A program made the position numbers and the translations under genes. A DNA stretch of 64,000 nt, taken from NCBI RefSeq assembly GCF_014077095.1, contig NZ_JACGVG010000029.1, forward strand, positions 1 through 64,000, read 5' to 3'. This DNA comes from Colwellia sp. MB02u-6. Lineage in GTDB: Bacteria > Pseudomonadota > Gammaproteobacteria > Enterobacterales > Alteromonadaceae. The notes below the pieces were generated by a model that saw nothing but the letters and a program-made list of their open reading frames with translations, had not been told where the DNA came from and made no database searches. This document shows positions 35,421 through 45,283 of the stretch, in pieces. Within the stretch, counting starts at the first letter, position 1. Each line of letters opens with the position of its first letter.

Positions 35421-36884
35421 ATGAAAAATTTAGACCGTCGAAATTTTCTAAAAACCGCAGCTCACTCAGCTGCCATCGTTGGCACTGCGGCAGTGGTTGG
35501 GGGTTGTGCCGCCAAGGCCGATGGTGTTGTGTTGAAGTCACAAGGTGCCTCAGTGATGGGATTAGCCATACCAAAAATGAACGTTGTTCGGGTTGGTTTT
35601 ATTGGTGTTGGTCAACGAGGCTCAGGGCATGTGAAACATTATTGTCATTTAGACGGCGTAGAAATTAAGGCAATTTGTGATACTCAGCAAAACGTTATCG
35701 ACCGCTCAGTAAAGTATGTTGTAGAACAAGGCTTTGCCAAACCCGATGTCTACACAGGCTCTGAACACGCTTATCGTGATATGCTGGCTCGCCAAGATAT
35801 CGATATTGTGATTATTGCTACCCCGTGGAAATGGCATACACCAATGTCAGTAGAAACAATGGAAAGTGGTAAGCACGCATTTGTCGAAGTACCGGCGGCG
35901 ACAACATTAGAAGAGTGTTGGCAGTTGGTGAACACTGCTGAGCGCACCCAGAAAAACTGTATGATGATGGAAAACGTTAACTACGGTCGTGAAGAATTGA
36001 TGGTATTGAACATGGTACGTCAAGGTTTATTTGGTGAACTATTACACGGTGAAGCCGCGTACATTCATGATTTACGCTGGCAAATGAAAGAACTTGACGA
36101 GAGCACAGGTTCTTGGCGTACCTATTGGCATACTAAGCGTGATGGTAATTTATATCCCACCCATGGTTTAGGCCCTGTCTCGCAATATATGAATATAAAC
36201 CGTGGTGACCGTTTTGACTATGTTAGCTCGATGAGCTCTCCGTCACTTGGTCGCAAGGCGTATACTGAACGAGAATTTCCAGCAGATCACGAACGTAACC
36301 AATTAAAATTTACTGCTGGTGATATGAATACTAGCATTATTAAAACCGTGCAAGGCCGAAGCATTATGGTACAGCACGACACCACTAGCCCGCGCCCTTA
36401 CACCCGACATAACCTTATTCAAGGCACTAACGGTACTTTTGCTGGTTTCCCCAATCGTATTGCCATAGAAAAGCGCACTCGTGAGATCCAATCGGCGTAT
36501 GATAAAGAATATCAGCAGCAAATGGATGACTGGAACGCTTCAGGTAAAAAAGGCTGGGAGCCAGCAAAATCAAGCTATCATGGCTGGGATCAAGACATGG
36601 ATAAATGGTATGAGGCCTACGATCATCCGTTGTATGTGCGCATGGGTGAGGAAGCCAAGCGTAACGGCGGTCATGGTGGTATGGACTTTTTGATGATGTA
36701 TCGCATTGTTTATTGTTTACGTAATGGAGAGGCGTTAGATCAAGATGTTTATGATGCGGCGGCATGGTCATCAATTTTCCCCCTAAGTATGGCCTCAGTT
36801 GCTGATCGCAGTAACAGTAAAAACATTCCTGACTTTACCCGTGGTGCATGGAAAACAGGTAAACCACTTGGCATTGTGAGTTAA
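35421..36884 (+). CDS. GH109 alpha-N-acetylgalactosaminidase (Gfo/Idh/MocA fold, Tat-exported)
   Basis: GH109 enzymes remove terminal alpha-GalNAc with tightly bound NAD by oxidation-elimination at C3. The 487-residue protein begins with a twin-arginine signal ([13 protein letters not shown]) ending in a possible lipobox (VVGGC), so it should be exported folded with its cofactor and perhaps lipid-anchored. The Rossmann motif is [13 protein letters not shown]. Family marks are [18 protein letters not shown], the active-site region [19 protein letters not shown], and [14 protein letters not shown] near the C-terminus. Relatives are sometimes listed as predicted oxidoreductase in GalNAc loci. 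It has a single-gene unit with its own terminator; a GAAA array lies upstream. It could act on Ser/Thr-linked GalNAc or blood-group A-like ends. Confidence 0.93.
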   Translation: MKNLDRRNFLKTAAHSAAIVGTAAVVGGCAAKADGVVLKSQGASVMGLAIPKMNVVRVGFIGVGQRGSGHVKHYCHLDGVEIKAICDTQQNVIDRSVKYVVEQGFAKPDVYTGSEHAYRDMLARQDIDIVIIATPWKWHTPMSVETMESGKHAFVEVPAATTLEECWQLVNTAERTQKNCMMMENVNYGREELMVLNMVRQGLFGELLHGEAAYIHDLRWQMKELDESTGSWRTYWHTKRDGNLYPTHGLGPVSQYMNINRGDRFDYVSSMSSPSLGRKAYTEREFPADHERNQLKFTAGDMNTSIIKTVQGRSIMVQHDTTSPRPYTRHNLIQGTNGTFAGFPNRIAIEKRTREIQSAYDKEYQQQMDDWNASGKKGWEPAKSSYHGWDQDMDKWYEAYDHPLYVRMGEEAKRNGGHGGMDFLMMYRIVYCLRNGEALDQDVYDAAAWSSIFPLSMASVADRSNSKNIPDFTRGAWKTGKPLGIVS

Positions 36885-36912
36885 GGTATTACTGGTTTAT
36901 TTTTTTAGATTG

Positions 36913-36938
36913 GAAATGCCCACTTAAGTGGGCATTTC
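36913..36938 (+). terminator. Terminator of the GH109 gene
   Basis: A 26-bp perfect palindrome whose arm is GAAATGCCCACTT, followed by TGTTTTTT, 28 bases past the stop codon. Confidence 0.92.
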
Positions 36939-37319
36939 TGTTTTTTATAGCTCAATAATAATTTAATAGCAAAACTGCAAGAATAATGAACATGAGTAAA
37001 GTGCTTTTATATTGATTAGTGATCTTATGCCGGTTTACTCAGTAACGCTAAACTACCACAGAGCCTCATATTTAGACTAAAATTTAAAGATGAGTAACGT
37101 CAGATACAATGAATGAGTCATAATTTCACATTGCATTGAGTGAAATACACTCTACGATTTTTTAAGCTTGTCCTCTTGCGTGGCTTTCGCAATCTTGCCA
37201 GAGTGTAAAACGCATTAAAGCCATCAGTAACCTCTGAATGGCACTCCTATCTATATCAAGACTAAAATGATGTAAGTTCGGGCATTGATACAAACTTACT
37301 CTTTCAAATACTGCACATT

Positions 37320-37517
37320 ATGGGTTGTCGATTAGAAATTTGTCATTTTTCTGAACGTCTTATGTTAAAAGAACTTGAGGCAGGACACTTTGATATTGCC
37401 CTTGGCGCTAGCAAAACAGAGAAGAGATTAGAAACATTTTTATATTCCAAGCCTTACCGGGTAGCAACAAATAAACCTATCAAGATTCAGCCCAGCCCAT
37501 ATTCTTCATCTTCATAA
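37320..37517 (+). pseudogene. Fragment of a periplasmic solute-binding protein (SBP_bac_3 type)
   Basis: Within 65 codons the stretch LKELEAGHFDIALGASKTEKR followed by LETFLYSKPYR parallels the intact protein at 62858-63613, which has MDVAMGASLSEERRR and MFSEPYR at the same spacing. There is no signal peptide and no downstream part; the complete protein has 251 residues. It is a relic, not a functional gene. Confidence 0.7.
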
Positions 37518-37665
37518 TGCGCAAAAGTAATCACTATTACTCTTTCAATTAAGGTTTTATAATATTTACTAGGTTTTTATCAAAGTAAACAACCAATGGC
37601 GAGTTTTCATAGGCAGTGGCTGCCTGTGTAAGCTAAATGAAAAAGTTACTTTATTTTTTTGAAAT

Positions 37666-37729
37666 CTTGTGAAAGAAAATTTTGCTTGATAAGATCACTT
37701 GTGAAAGAACGGTTTGCTTGATAAGATCG
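37666..37729 (+). repeat. 32-bp direct tandem repeat before agaR-2, possible operator pair
   Basis: Two adjacent copies (37666-37697 and 37698-37729), 28 of 32 bases identical, each with CTTGTGAAAGAA and TTTGCTTGATAAGATC. Each contains a GAAAG unit as at the other candidate sites. The second copy ends 30 bp before the ATG, where a bound repressor would block agaR-2. Confidence 0.85.
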
Positions 37730-37759
37730 CAAGCAGAGCCTAAAATAAATTTAAAAATT

Positions 37760-38539
37760 ATGTTAACAACTATAGAAAGACGCTTGGCAATTGTTAAGAC
37801 AACTAATGATACAGGGAAGGTGGATGTCGCCGAACTTGCAAAAAAATATCTCGTATCAACCGTTACTATCCGAAATGATTTAAATAATTTAAGTGAAAAA
37901 GGGTTAGTTGTTCGATCTCGTGGTGGCGCAGTAATAAATAGTCGTATTGCTAAAGAACTGTCAGTAAAAGAGAAACATTGTGAACATTTATTAGTAAAAA
38001 AGAAACTTGCTATTGTGGCTGCTAGTTTAGTTAATGATGGTGAGTCAATTATTCTAGATTCAGGCACTACTACTGAAGAGATAGCAAAGCAGCTTCATCA
38101 TCATAAAAATTTAGTGGTTATGACCAATGGTTTGAATATTATCGCAGAGTTGGCGGCAGGTGGAGATGCTGAAATCATGAGTACTGGTGGCACATTACGT
38201 AAAAAGTCATTGTCTTTTTATGGTCGAAAAGCGGAATCAAGCTTAACAAATTTACGTTTTGATAAGGTGTTCCTTGGTGTTGATGGTATTGATGAAAAAG
38301 CAAACTTAACGACTCATTTTGAACACGAAGCCACACTAAATACTATGATGTGTAACATTTCTAAAGAAGTGATTGCGGTGACAGATTCTTCTAAATTTAA
38401 TCGTAATGGTTTTTATGTTATTAGCTCTTTGGATGCTATTGATACACTGTTAACTGACAGTAGAATCCCCCAATATTATCAAGATTATTTAGCAGAAAAA
38501 CGGATTAAGTTGATCATTGTACCGCATCCAGATGATTAA
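37760..38539 (+). CDS. AgaR-like DeoR-family regulator 2
   Basis: A second DeoR-family repressor of the AgaR type, 259 residues from the ATG at 37760. I reject the longer frame from 37682 because the extra 26 residues fall in the tandem repeat and precede the winged helix that starts MLTTIERRLAIVK. Recognition region is STVTIRNDLNNLSEKGL; sensor motifs are LDSGTTTEEIA, MTNGLNII, STGGTLRKKSLSFYG and TDSSKFNRNG. It is clearly a paralogue of the 14918-15679 product over its whole length, but its recognition helix region differs at few places, so the two may share operators. The tandem repeat right upstream suggests autoregulation. Confidence 0.9.
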   Translation: MLTTIERRLAIVKTTNDTGKVDVAELAKKYLVSTVTIRNDLNNLSEKGLVVRSRGGAVINSRIAKELSVKEKHCEHLLVKKKLAIVAASLVNDGESIILDSGTTTEEIAKQLHHHKNLVVMTNGLNIIAELAAGGDAEIMSTGGTLRKKSLSFYGRKAESSLTNLRFDKVFLGVDGIDEKANLTTHFEHEATLNTMMCNISKEVIAVTDSSKFNRNGFYVISSLDAIDTLLTDSRIPQYYQDYLAEKRIKLIIVPHPDD

Positions 38540-38786
38540 ATATTTTCTTTAACTTAACTGTCTATATTAATTTGGTTATATTTTAACACTCATCGAGAGC
38601 TAAAATATTCGCTTAGAATTAATGGCGAAAAATCAAAATTTTGAATGTTTTACTTGAAATTATTTAATCGTATTTAGCACTAATTACAGCGCTGTATAGA
38701 CATAATTCTTACAAGGTTTTGTTGAAAATAGCCTCTCTGAAGCATTAAATGAAGGGGCGAGGTTTGCTCGAAAACTGGTGCAGTGG
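38540..38786. other. Gap after agaR-2
   Basis: No gene, terminator or repeat that I can support. Confidence 0.3.
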
Positions 38787-39619
38787 TCAAGTAAAATTGG
38801 CCACGGTTTTGTAGTTTAGCCAGTATCTTAGATGTGGCTCATTTGGACTTAATCTAGCCTTGTACGTATTATGTGGCCTCGTCTGATGATAATAATTTAT
38901 GATGTAACCACTGATCGCTTGATTAGCTTGATTAAAATTTTTATTTCCTGCCATTGGGCACCCATGCTGTTCTTAAACGGCTAAATAAGTGCTCCATCTG
39001 TGTATATCAACAATCTAACGACGACTCATACTTTGCGTTACTTGGTCACGTCCAAGATGTTATCTGAACCTTCTGCTAGTGTAATGCGTCCCTTGCTTGT
39101 CTGAATTAATAAAAACACCTCTTGGTTGTCTTCGACTTTCATAAGCTATCATTAAGACTTGCATTGTTACTTCACTATCTGGCGAATTTGATAGTGCCAG
39201 ACAATAATTTTCGATTAAAAAATTAAGAACAACAGCAAGATAAGAGCAATAATTACCTGTCAAAATTTATGTTAAATCGAAACATAAATGGGTGTTTTAT
39301 CGACCACGGAAAATTGATGCTTAAGTCTGTTCGGGATCGCCAAATGCTCTTTATTTGCCTTCTTAACGTTATTTTTAGGCATTTAACCGCTTATTAATTC
39401 GCGCCCTGTCATTAGGTTTTCCGATCGGTATCGACTTAACGAATGTCCTTCATTTGTTAGCATATTAGTGATGATTATCTCACCGGATGCACAACCAATT
39501 GACGAATTAAACTCTTTATTATCAACACGTAAATTGATTTTTGTGGTGCTTAATTCGTTATCATTATTTACCGAGTATTTATAACTGCTACGGCGAAGTT
39601 TGAATACATCACAGAGCAT
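38787..39619 (-). pseudogene. Decayed IS3-family transposase (OrfB)
   Basis: On the minus strand separated pieces match IS3-family OrfB in order. The N-terminal piece (39383-39619) has CDVFKLRRSSYKY and TNEGHSLSRYRSENLM. The middle piece (39060-39263) has YLAVV, ALSNSPDSEVTMQ, AYESRRQPRGV and GTHYTSRRFR of the integrase core. The end piece reads KTVANFT before a stop at 38787-38789. Stops and frameshifts break it in several places, so it is dead. It lies between agaR-2 and the cytochrome-propeller gene. Confidence 0.88.
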
Positions 39620-40026
39620 ATTTATAGCGTGTTTTACTGCTCTGATTGCGTTTAAATAAAATCACTTAAAGTTTTGGCAGAAAAAATTTTGTGTAGTGGG
39701 AAAATTAATCAACAATATTTGGACCAAAAGAGCGCGGGTTAGGATAAGTTTCAATCATAGTGGCTGGTGTGGGAAAAGCGTAAAAATAATGATGAAGGTA
39801 CCACCATCAAATGGATATTAGATCTAGATAGGGCCGTAAAAATGAACGCGTGCGTATGCACATCTCATCCATTGATCATTAATAAGTCGAGGTACTAGTA
39901 TTTCTACCATACTTTCATAGTGTAATTAAGTGTAAGTCTTTTGCCCTTCATATTCTTATTTTTTATGGTATTATAAAAAATCAGCTAGTAACATTTATTA
40001 CTGCTCCCCTAAAGAGGCAACCCAGA
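39620..40026. other. Control region before the cytochrome-propeller gene
   Basis: No gene. ACTTTCATAG at 39911-39920, about 107 bp before the next gene, is the only candidate control site. Confidence 0.4.
39911..39920 (+). promoter_or_regulatory. Candidate AgaR half-site before the cytochrome-propeller gene
   Basis: ACTTTCATAG contains the CTTTCAT core of the other island sites, but is single and so weaker evidence. Confidence 0.3.
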
Positions 40027-43000
40027 ATGTTGATGTATCAAAAATCAAAAAAAATTGTGCTTATCTTTATTGCCTTATTAAATCTATTGCTTTTTTCCTG
40101 CTATTCATTCGCAAGTAAAGCCCCTGGCTTAACTAAGACTACTTACTTAGAGCAGGATTTATTTACACAAGTATCTTTCCCCTTAGTCGATAATACCACA
40201 GGGCTTTTCCCCCCGGATCATCCAGGTAGAAGGCATTACGGTGTAAATGTAATGACAATGCTTAATGGTTACATGGTAGGGATATTTGCGCCTGATGGTG
40301 GTGCTGGTCCAGGGGGGTGGATTGCATTAGATGTTTCCGATATAAAAAATATAACGCGTAAAACGTTAGTTTATGAACCACTAATTAACCCAGACCCTTT
40401 AGTTGCTGATGAACGTACCCACGCAACTAATACACGTACCGCTAATTTTCGTGAGTCGCACTCATTCGGACTGAGTGAAGGTAATTTAATTGCTATTCAA
40501 ACAGGCACTGGAATAGAAATTTGGGATTGGAGTGACATAGATACGCCTATCAGAAGATCAAAGTTAGCTATTTCTGGAGTCAATTTCGGTGATTATAATA
40601 ACGTATCTTGGCAGTTATTTTGGCAAGCACCTTATTTATACATTGGTCGTGGGAATTCGGGATTAACTATTGTTGATACGACTCATGTTGATGCGCCTGT
40701 TGTTATTGAAACATTTCCTACCAGTGTTTTAGGTGGTTTTAACGTAGGTCCTATTTTTGCACTCGGAAACGAGATGTATATTTCTAGTATGGAAACGACC
40801 TCGGGTTTTTCTATTTTGAACATCTCAGATCCCGTAAAACCAACGCTAGTTAAAACAGTAAAGTCGATCCCGAGAAATTATTACAGCTCTTGTTGGGATG
40901 GCGAAAAGGCTTATTTCGGCTCTCGTGCGGCATCCGGTGCGTTACATGTTTATGACACTACAGCAGAGGTGCCGACACTGATTAATAGTGCAAACACCGG
41001 GTTTGTAAATTTGTACTGTAACTTACAAGACGACAAATTGTTTCTGGGTAATCAAGAAAATATTTCGGCATTGGATGTGACTACGGTCGCTGACGGTACA
41101 ATGATGACGGTAAACGGTGAAGGCTCCTTAGATGTTCCTAGCGGTAGTGACCACGGTCAGGTATTTCCTTTTGGTAACTTAGTGTGGGTAGGTAATGATC
41201 ACGGTAATGGTAGTGGTTTTTTGGCCACTCAAATGGCACCAGACACTTATCCGCCACAATTAGGACGAACTATTCCTGAGGCTGAATCGACTCATCAGTC
41301 AATAACCAGTCGTATTGGTTTGGCTTTATCAGACAGTGTGTTAATGGAAACAGTTAACGCCAGAACTTTTGCCGTGTATTTATCGAGTGGTGATGGTACG
41401 CCTCTTGCGGGTACTTACAGTGTTAATTTAGGTTTTGTGAATTTTAGCCCTGCTGTTGATTTGTTCACTGATGAAATATACACAGTAGAGATTGAGGGGA
41501 TTGAAGATGTTATGGGTAATGCTATGCCAGCCTATACTTACCAGTTCTCTACTGGAAACATTGCTAGTCACGATATATCCATTTCAGCAGACACTGTCTC
41601 GATTGGACAGGTCACCAACTTCTCTGTATCGACGAGTGCTGTATTAGGAGGTCCGATCTCGTACTCATGGGATTACGGTGACGGGCAAAATTCAGACTCT
41701 GCTAATAATGGTAATGTTGGCCATATTTACTCAGCATCAGGTCGCTACACTGCTACGCTAACGGTAGTTGAAAATCATCTAAGCACTAAACGTTCTGTTC
41801 AAGTCACTGTATATAACCCGCATACGCCTACTGCACCAACCACGACCAGCACTATAATAGCTGCAGGCTCTGCAGTGATTGCCGTAAACGAAGATAATAA
41901 TAGCGTAACAGCCATTAATAATAATGGAAGTTTTGCGAAAATTTGGGAAACAGAGGTAGGTACTCGTCCAAGAACATTGGCTGAAGCACCCAATGGGGAT
42001 ATCTGGGTGATTAACCAAGAAAGTGACAGTATTAGTATTTTAAGCAGCAGCGGCATAGCGAAAGAAACTATCGCGCTAGATCGCGCTAGCCAGCCTTACG
42101 GTATTGTTTTTACGCCAGACGGTTATTACGCTTTAATTTCCTTACAAGGTAGTGGCGACCTACTTAAACTAAATGCAAGTACCGGCTTAGAGCTTGGGCG
42201 TGTACATGTTGGACATTCGGCTCGCGGTATCGCGGTAGATAGTTTTTCTTCTACAGCCTATACGACGATTTTTATTTCGCCTCAAGACCATGCTTTAGTT
42301 GTGCCTGTTAATATTGAAAATATGACGGTAAAGTCCCGTATTCGTTTAGACATTGATACGACAACTGTTGATGGACCAGATCGTAGTCGAGGCATTGCAA
42401 ACTACCTCAACGCCATTACTATTTCTCCAGACGGAAAACATGCAGTAGTACCCTCTAACAAGGCCAATGTAGCGCGTGGAGTTTACTTAGATAATGATAT
42501 AAATAAAGGCTTAACCTTTGAAAGCACAGTGCGGGCTATTGTGTCTGAGCTTGACTTAGACCTATTAACTGAAAACGTCAGTCGCCAACTAGACTTTGAT
42601 AATCGTGCTCAGCCTAAAGCCATTGTATACAGTGCATTTGGTGATTATATGTATATAGCGATTGAAGGGCAGAACAGTGTAGAAATTATTGATGTATACG
42701 ATAACAACCGCGCTGGAGAGCTTGAAAATACTGGTTTAGCCCCTCGTGGCCTAGTAAAAAGTGGTATTCACTTGTTTGTGCATAATTTCATGTCCCGTTC
42801 TATTACGGTTTATAAAGTTGATGATTTTGAAGCAAATCAAACCAATCCAATTTTAAAAGCCAACATCAACACGGTAAGCAATGAGGTATTGTCGGCGCGA
42901 GTATTGGCCGGTAAGAAAATATTTTACAATGCCAAAGACCCACGAATGTCAAAAGACGCTTATCTCTCTTGTGCAAGTTGTCATACCGGTGGCGACTCCG

Positions 43001-44592
43001 ATGGTCGTGTATGGGATTTTACTGACCGTGGAGAAGGACTACGTAATACCATTTCTCTTTTGGGGCGCCATGGTACAGGCCTAGGTAATGTACACTGGAC
43101 TGCAAATTTTGATGAGATTCAAGACTTTGAAAATGATATCCGTAATGGCTTCGGTGGTCGCGGTTTTATCAATGATGCTATTTTTCCTAGCGTTTCAAAC
43201 CCGTTAGGAGCTCCGAAATCTGGCTTAAGCGAGAGTTTAGATGATTTAGCCTTTTACGTACAAAGTTTGAATCAGTTTTCAGCCAGTCCGATGCGTGAAC
43301 AAAATGGCGAGTTAACTAGCGCAGCGAAAGCGGGTGAAGCTCTCTTTACTACCAACGGCTGCGTGGCTTGTCACTCAGGAGAATTTTTTACTGATAACAA
43401 GCGCCATGATGTCGGCACGATTCAGGCATCATCAGGTCAAGGTAACAGTGATTCATTAAGCGGTATTGGTTTTGATACACCGACTTTAATTGGCTTGTTT
43501 GAAACCGCTCCTTATTTCCATAATGGACAAGCGGTAACCTTGAATGATGTATTGCAAACGGGCACCGAACATACCGTTGACGCTTCTTCAGAGCGAGTGA
43601 ACTTAGTGGCTTATCTTGAGCAAATAGAGTACGCCGGCACCGTGGTGGTTGAGCCACCAGCAGTCAGCGAATACGTATACTTGAGCGATCTAACGGAATT
43701 ACCAGGGCAAGTTAATGGCTGGGGTCCGATCGAAAAAGACACAAGTAATGGTGAAGATGATGCCAATGATGGTAATGAAATCAGTATTGGCGGTACCGTG
43801 TTCCAAAAAGGCTTAGGGGTTCATGCTTATTCAGAGATAGCGTATGACATTTCAGATTTTGCCTACACCCATTTTAGCGCCATTGTCGGTTTGGATGATG
43901 AAAACAGCGCTGGCGAACTTGCGTTTGAAGTGATGGTAGATGGTATAAGTCAATTCAGCAGTGGTAACATGACCAATGCAGATGGCGGAATATATGTGAA
44001 CATCAGTGTAGAAGGCGCTAATGAAATACGCTTAATCGTCACCGATGGTGGCAATGGTATAGGCTCTGATCACGCTGATTGGGCGGATGCGAAATTGCTA
44101 CTACCAAATGAAGAGGTAAGTAACACTGTCCCCAGTGTAGATATCAGCGCGAGTGCCATCATTGCCGATGAAGGAATCAGTATTACATTTATTGGTACTT
44201 CTACAGATGCTGAAGATGGAGATCTCAGCTCATTGATTGAATGGAGTAGTGATTTAGACGGTAGCATTGCTACAGGTAGTGAAATATCAGTGAGTAACTT
44301 AACCTTAGGTACTCACACGATTAGCGCTGTTGTGACCGACCAAGATGGCCTCAGTAATAGTGCGTCAGTAGTAGTAACCATTGAAGCGTTGCAGCCACCG
44401 ACTCAAGGCAATTCAGATAGTGGTGACTCGAAGAAAGCTAGCGGCGGTTCAATAAGTTCATTGTATGTTGTCATGGTTTTTTTAATGCTTGGTTTAAGGC
44501 GTAGAAAATACTTTAATGATCTCTCAAATTGGAAAGATTTATTGATTATCATTTGTTTTTTCAATAGAAAAATAATTAGATATAACGAATAG
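40027..44592 (+). CDS. Large surface di-heme cytochrome c with beta-propellers, PKD and NPCBM domains
   Basis: 1521 residues; function unknown. In order: signal peptide (about 1-30); LVIVD-type propeller (about 40-410); Ig-like SbsA-type domain (about 415-510); PKD domain (about 515-595, WDYGDGQNSDS); YVTN-type propeller (about 605-940); a cytochrome c peroxidase/MauG-like domain with heme motifs CASCH (Cys982) and CVACH (Cys1112); an NPCBM domain (about 1190-1345); an Ig-like domain (about 1350-1440); and a GlyGly-CTERM-like end (GGSISSLYVVMVFLMLGLRRR). About 28 further residues follow that signal, which is unusual. It stands alone between two IS relics. The carbohydrate module and the setting suggest oxidation of a glycan or glycoprotein, or peroxide handling at the surface; this is inference. 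Confidence 0.85.
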   Translation: MLMYQKSKKIVLIFIALLNLLLFSCYSFASKAPGLTKTTYLEQDLFTQVSFPLVDNTTGLFPPDHPGRRHYGVNVMTMLNGYMVGIFAPDGGAGPGGWIALDVSDIKNITRKTLVYEPLINPDPLVADERTHATNTRTANFRESHSFGLSEGNLIAIQTGTGIEIWDWSDIDTPIRRSKLAISGVNFGDYNNVSWQLFWQAPYLYIGRGNSGLTIVDTTHVDAPVVIETFPTSVLGGFNVGPIFALGNEMYISSMETTSGFSILNISDPVKPTLVKTVKSIPRNYYSSCWDGEKAYFGSRAASGALHVYDTTAEVPTLINSANTGFVNLYCNLQDDKLFLGNQENISALDVTTVADGTMMTVNGEGSLDVPSGSDHGQVFPFGNLVWVGNDHGNGSGFLATQMAPDTYPPQLGRTIPEAESTHQSITSRIGLALSDSVLMETVNARTFAVYLSSGDGTPLAGTYSVNLGFVNFSPAVDLFTDEIYTVEIEGIEDVMGNAMPAYTYQFSTGNIASHDISISADTVSIGQVTNFSVSTSAVLGGPISYSWDYGDGQNSDSANNGNVGHIYSASGRYTATLTVVENHLSTKRSVQVTVYNPHTPTAPTTTSTIIAAGSAVIAVNEDNNSVTAINNNGSFAKIWETEVGTRPRTLAEAPNGDIWVINQESDSISILSSSGIAKETIALDRASQPYGIVFTPDGYYALISLQGSGDLLKLNASTGLELGRVHVGHSARGIAVDSFSSTAYTTIFISPQDHALVVPVNIENMTVKSRIRLDIDTTTVDGPDRSRGIANYLNAITISPDGKHAVVPSNKANVARGVYLDNDINKGLTFESTVRAIVSELDLDLLTENVSRQLDFDNRAQPKAIVYSAFGDYMYIAIEGQNSVEIIDVYDNNRAGELENTGLAPRGLVKSGIHLFVHNFMSRSITVYKVDDFEANQTNPILKANINTVSNEVLSARVLAGKKIFYNAKDPRMSKDAYLSCASCHTGGDSDGRVWDFTDRGEGLRNTISLLGRHGTGLGNVHWTANFDEIQDFENDIRNGFGGRGFINDAIFPSVSNPLGAPKSGLSESLDDLAFYVQSLNQFSASPMREQNGELTSAAKAGEALFTTNGCVACHSGEFFTDNKRHDVGTIQASSGQGNSDSLSGIGFDTPTLIGLFETAPYFHNGQAVTLNDVLQTGTEHTVDASSERVNLVAYLEQIEYAGTVVVEPPAVSEYVYLSDLTELPGQVNGWGPIEKDTSNGEDDANDGNEISIGGTVFQKGLGVHAYSEIAYDISDFAYTHFSAIVGLDDENSAGELAFEVMVDGISQFSSGNMTNADGGIYVNISVEGANEIRLIVTDGGNGIGSDHADWADAKLLLPNEEVSNTVPSVDISASAIIADEGISITFIGTSTDAEDGDLSSLIEWSSDLDGSIATGSEISVSNLTLGTHTISAVVTDQDGLSNSASVVVTIEALQPPTQGNSDSGDSKKASGGSISSLYVVMVFLMLGLRRRKYFNDLSNWKDLLIIICFFNRKIIRYNE

Positions 44593-44724
44593 ACAACAAA
44601 ATTATAGAATCCATCGTTCATCTGGATAGTTATAGACATGTGATCGGTGGATTCTAGTAATAACGACGAATATGGGATCCTCACCTTTTAATAAAATATC
44701 AGCTGTTGACCGCTAGCTTTAGCA

Positions 44725-44900
44725 ATGCTTATTAATGATCTAGGCTTTACTGGCCATAAACGGCATATCTACAGTCAATATTTTCAGGATAAACCTCTGA
44801 ACGACTTATTTCAGCAGGGATCAAGCCTGAGTATATCAAGGATGACGTGTTAGAACACTGTCTTGATACGCTTCATAAAAATGGCATAGAAGATTGAGAT
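44725..44900 (+). pseudogene. IS1634-type transposase remnant
   Basis: LNDLGFTGHKRHIYSQYFQ, DKPLNDLF and then, after a frameshift, GIKPEYIKDDVLEHCLDTL match the N-terminal DUF4277-type region of IS1634-family transposases. Only about 60 of more than 500 codons remain. Confidence 0.75.
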
Positions 44901-45283
44901 TCACTCTTTAGTTTATCAGCTTTTAAGCTAAAAAGACGCGTGAAATGCTGTTGTGCCTTGGCATACATGCTTTGAAATCTCCATTTTTAACCATCAATTT
45001 TTACATATCTCAAGTAGTCAATAACTTGCCATTTTTCTGCAGCAGATAGCACAGCACTAATGGTTAACAAAATAATATCGAGTAGGTTATATTTTTAAAA
45101 CGTTCAAGGTGAGGGTGCTGTAATTTAATTAACGTGTTTAAAAAAAGTAAAGGTTATTTGTGTTTAAAGGTCAATATGATGACTTGATCTGTTCAGTGCC
45201 TACTCCAATCATTACAATTTGTAATTATCTTGTCGCTAATTGAACCAAAGATGATAAATCTTTTTTTAGGATGTGTCTTGTGT

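Larger units (their letters stand above)
36939..37759. other. Gap with a solute-binding-protein relic and the agaR-2 control region
   Basis: The only coding remnant is at 37320-37517; the 32-bp tandem repeat is at 37666-37729. The rest shows nothing recognisable. Confidence 0.5.

Noticed and set aside
37682-37759. Longer start of agaR-2
   Set aside because: The additional 26 residues lie in the tandem repeat and would precede the normal DeoR N-terminus; the ATG at 37760 fits better.
30480-38540. Possibility of a CRISPR array or retron in the long gaps
   Set aside because: No regularly spaced repeat series, Cas gene or reverse transcriptase is seen anywhere in the window.
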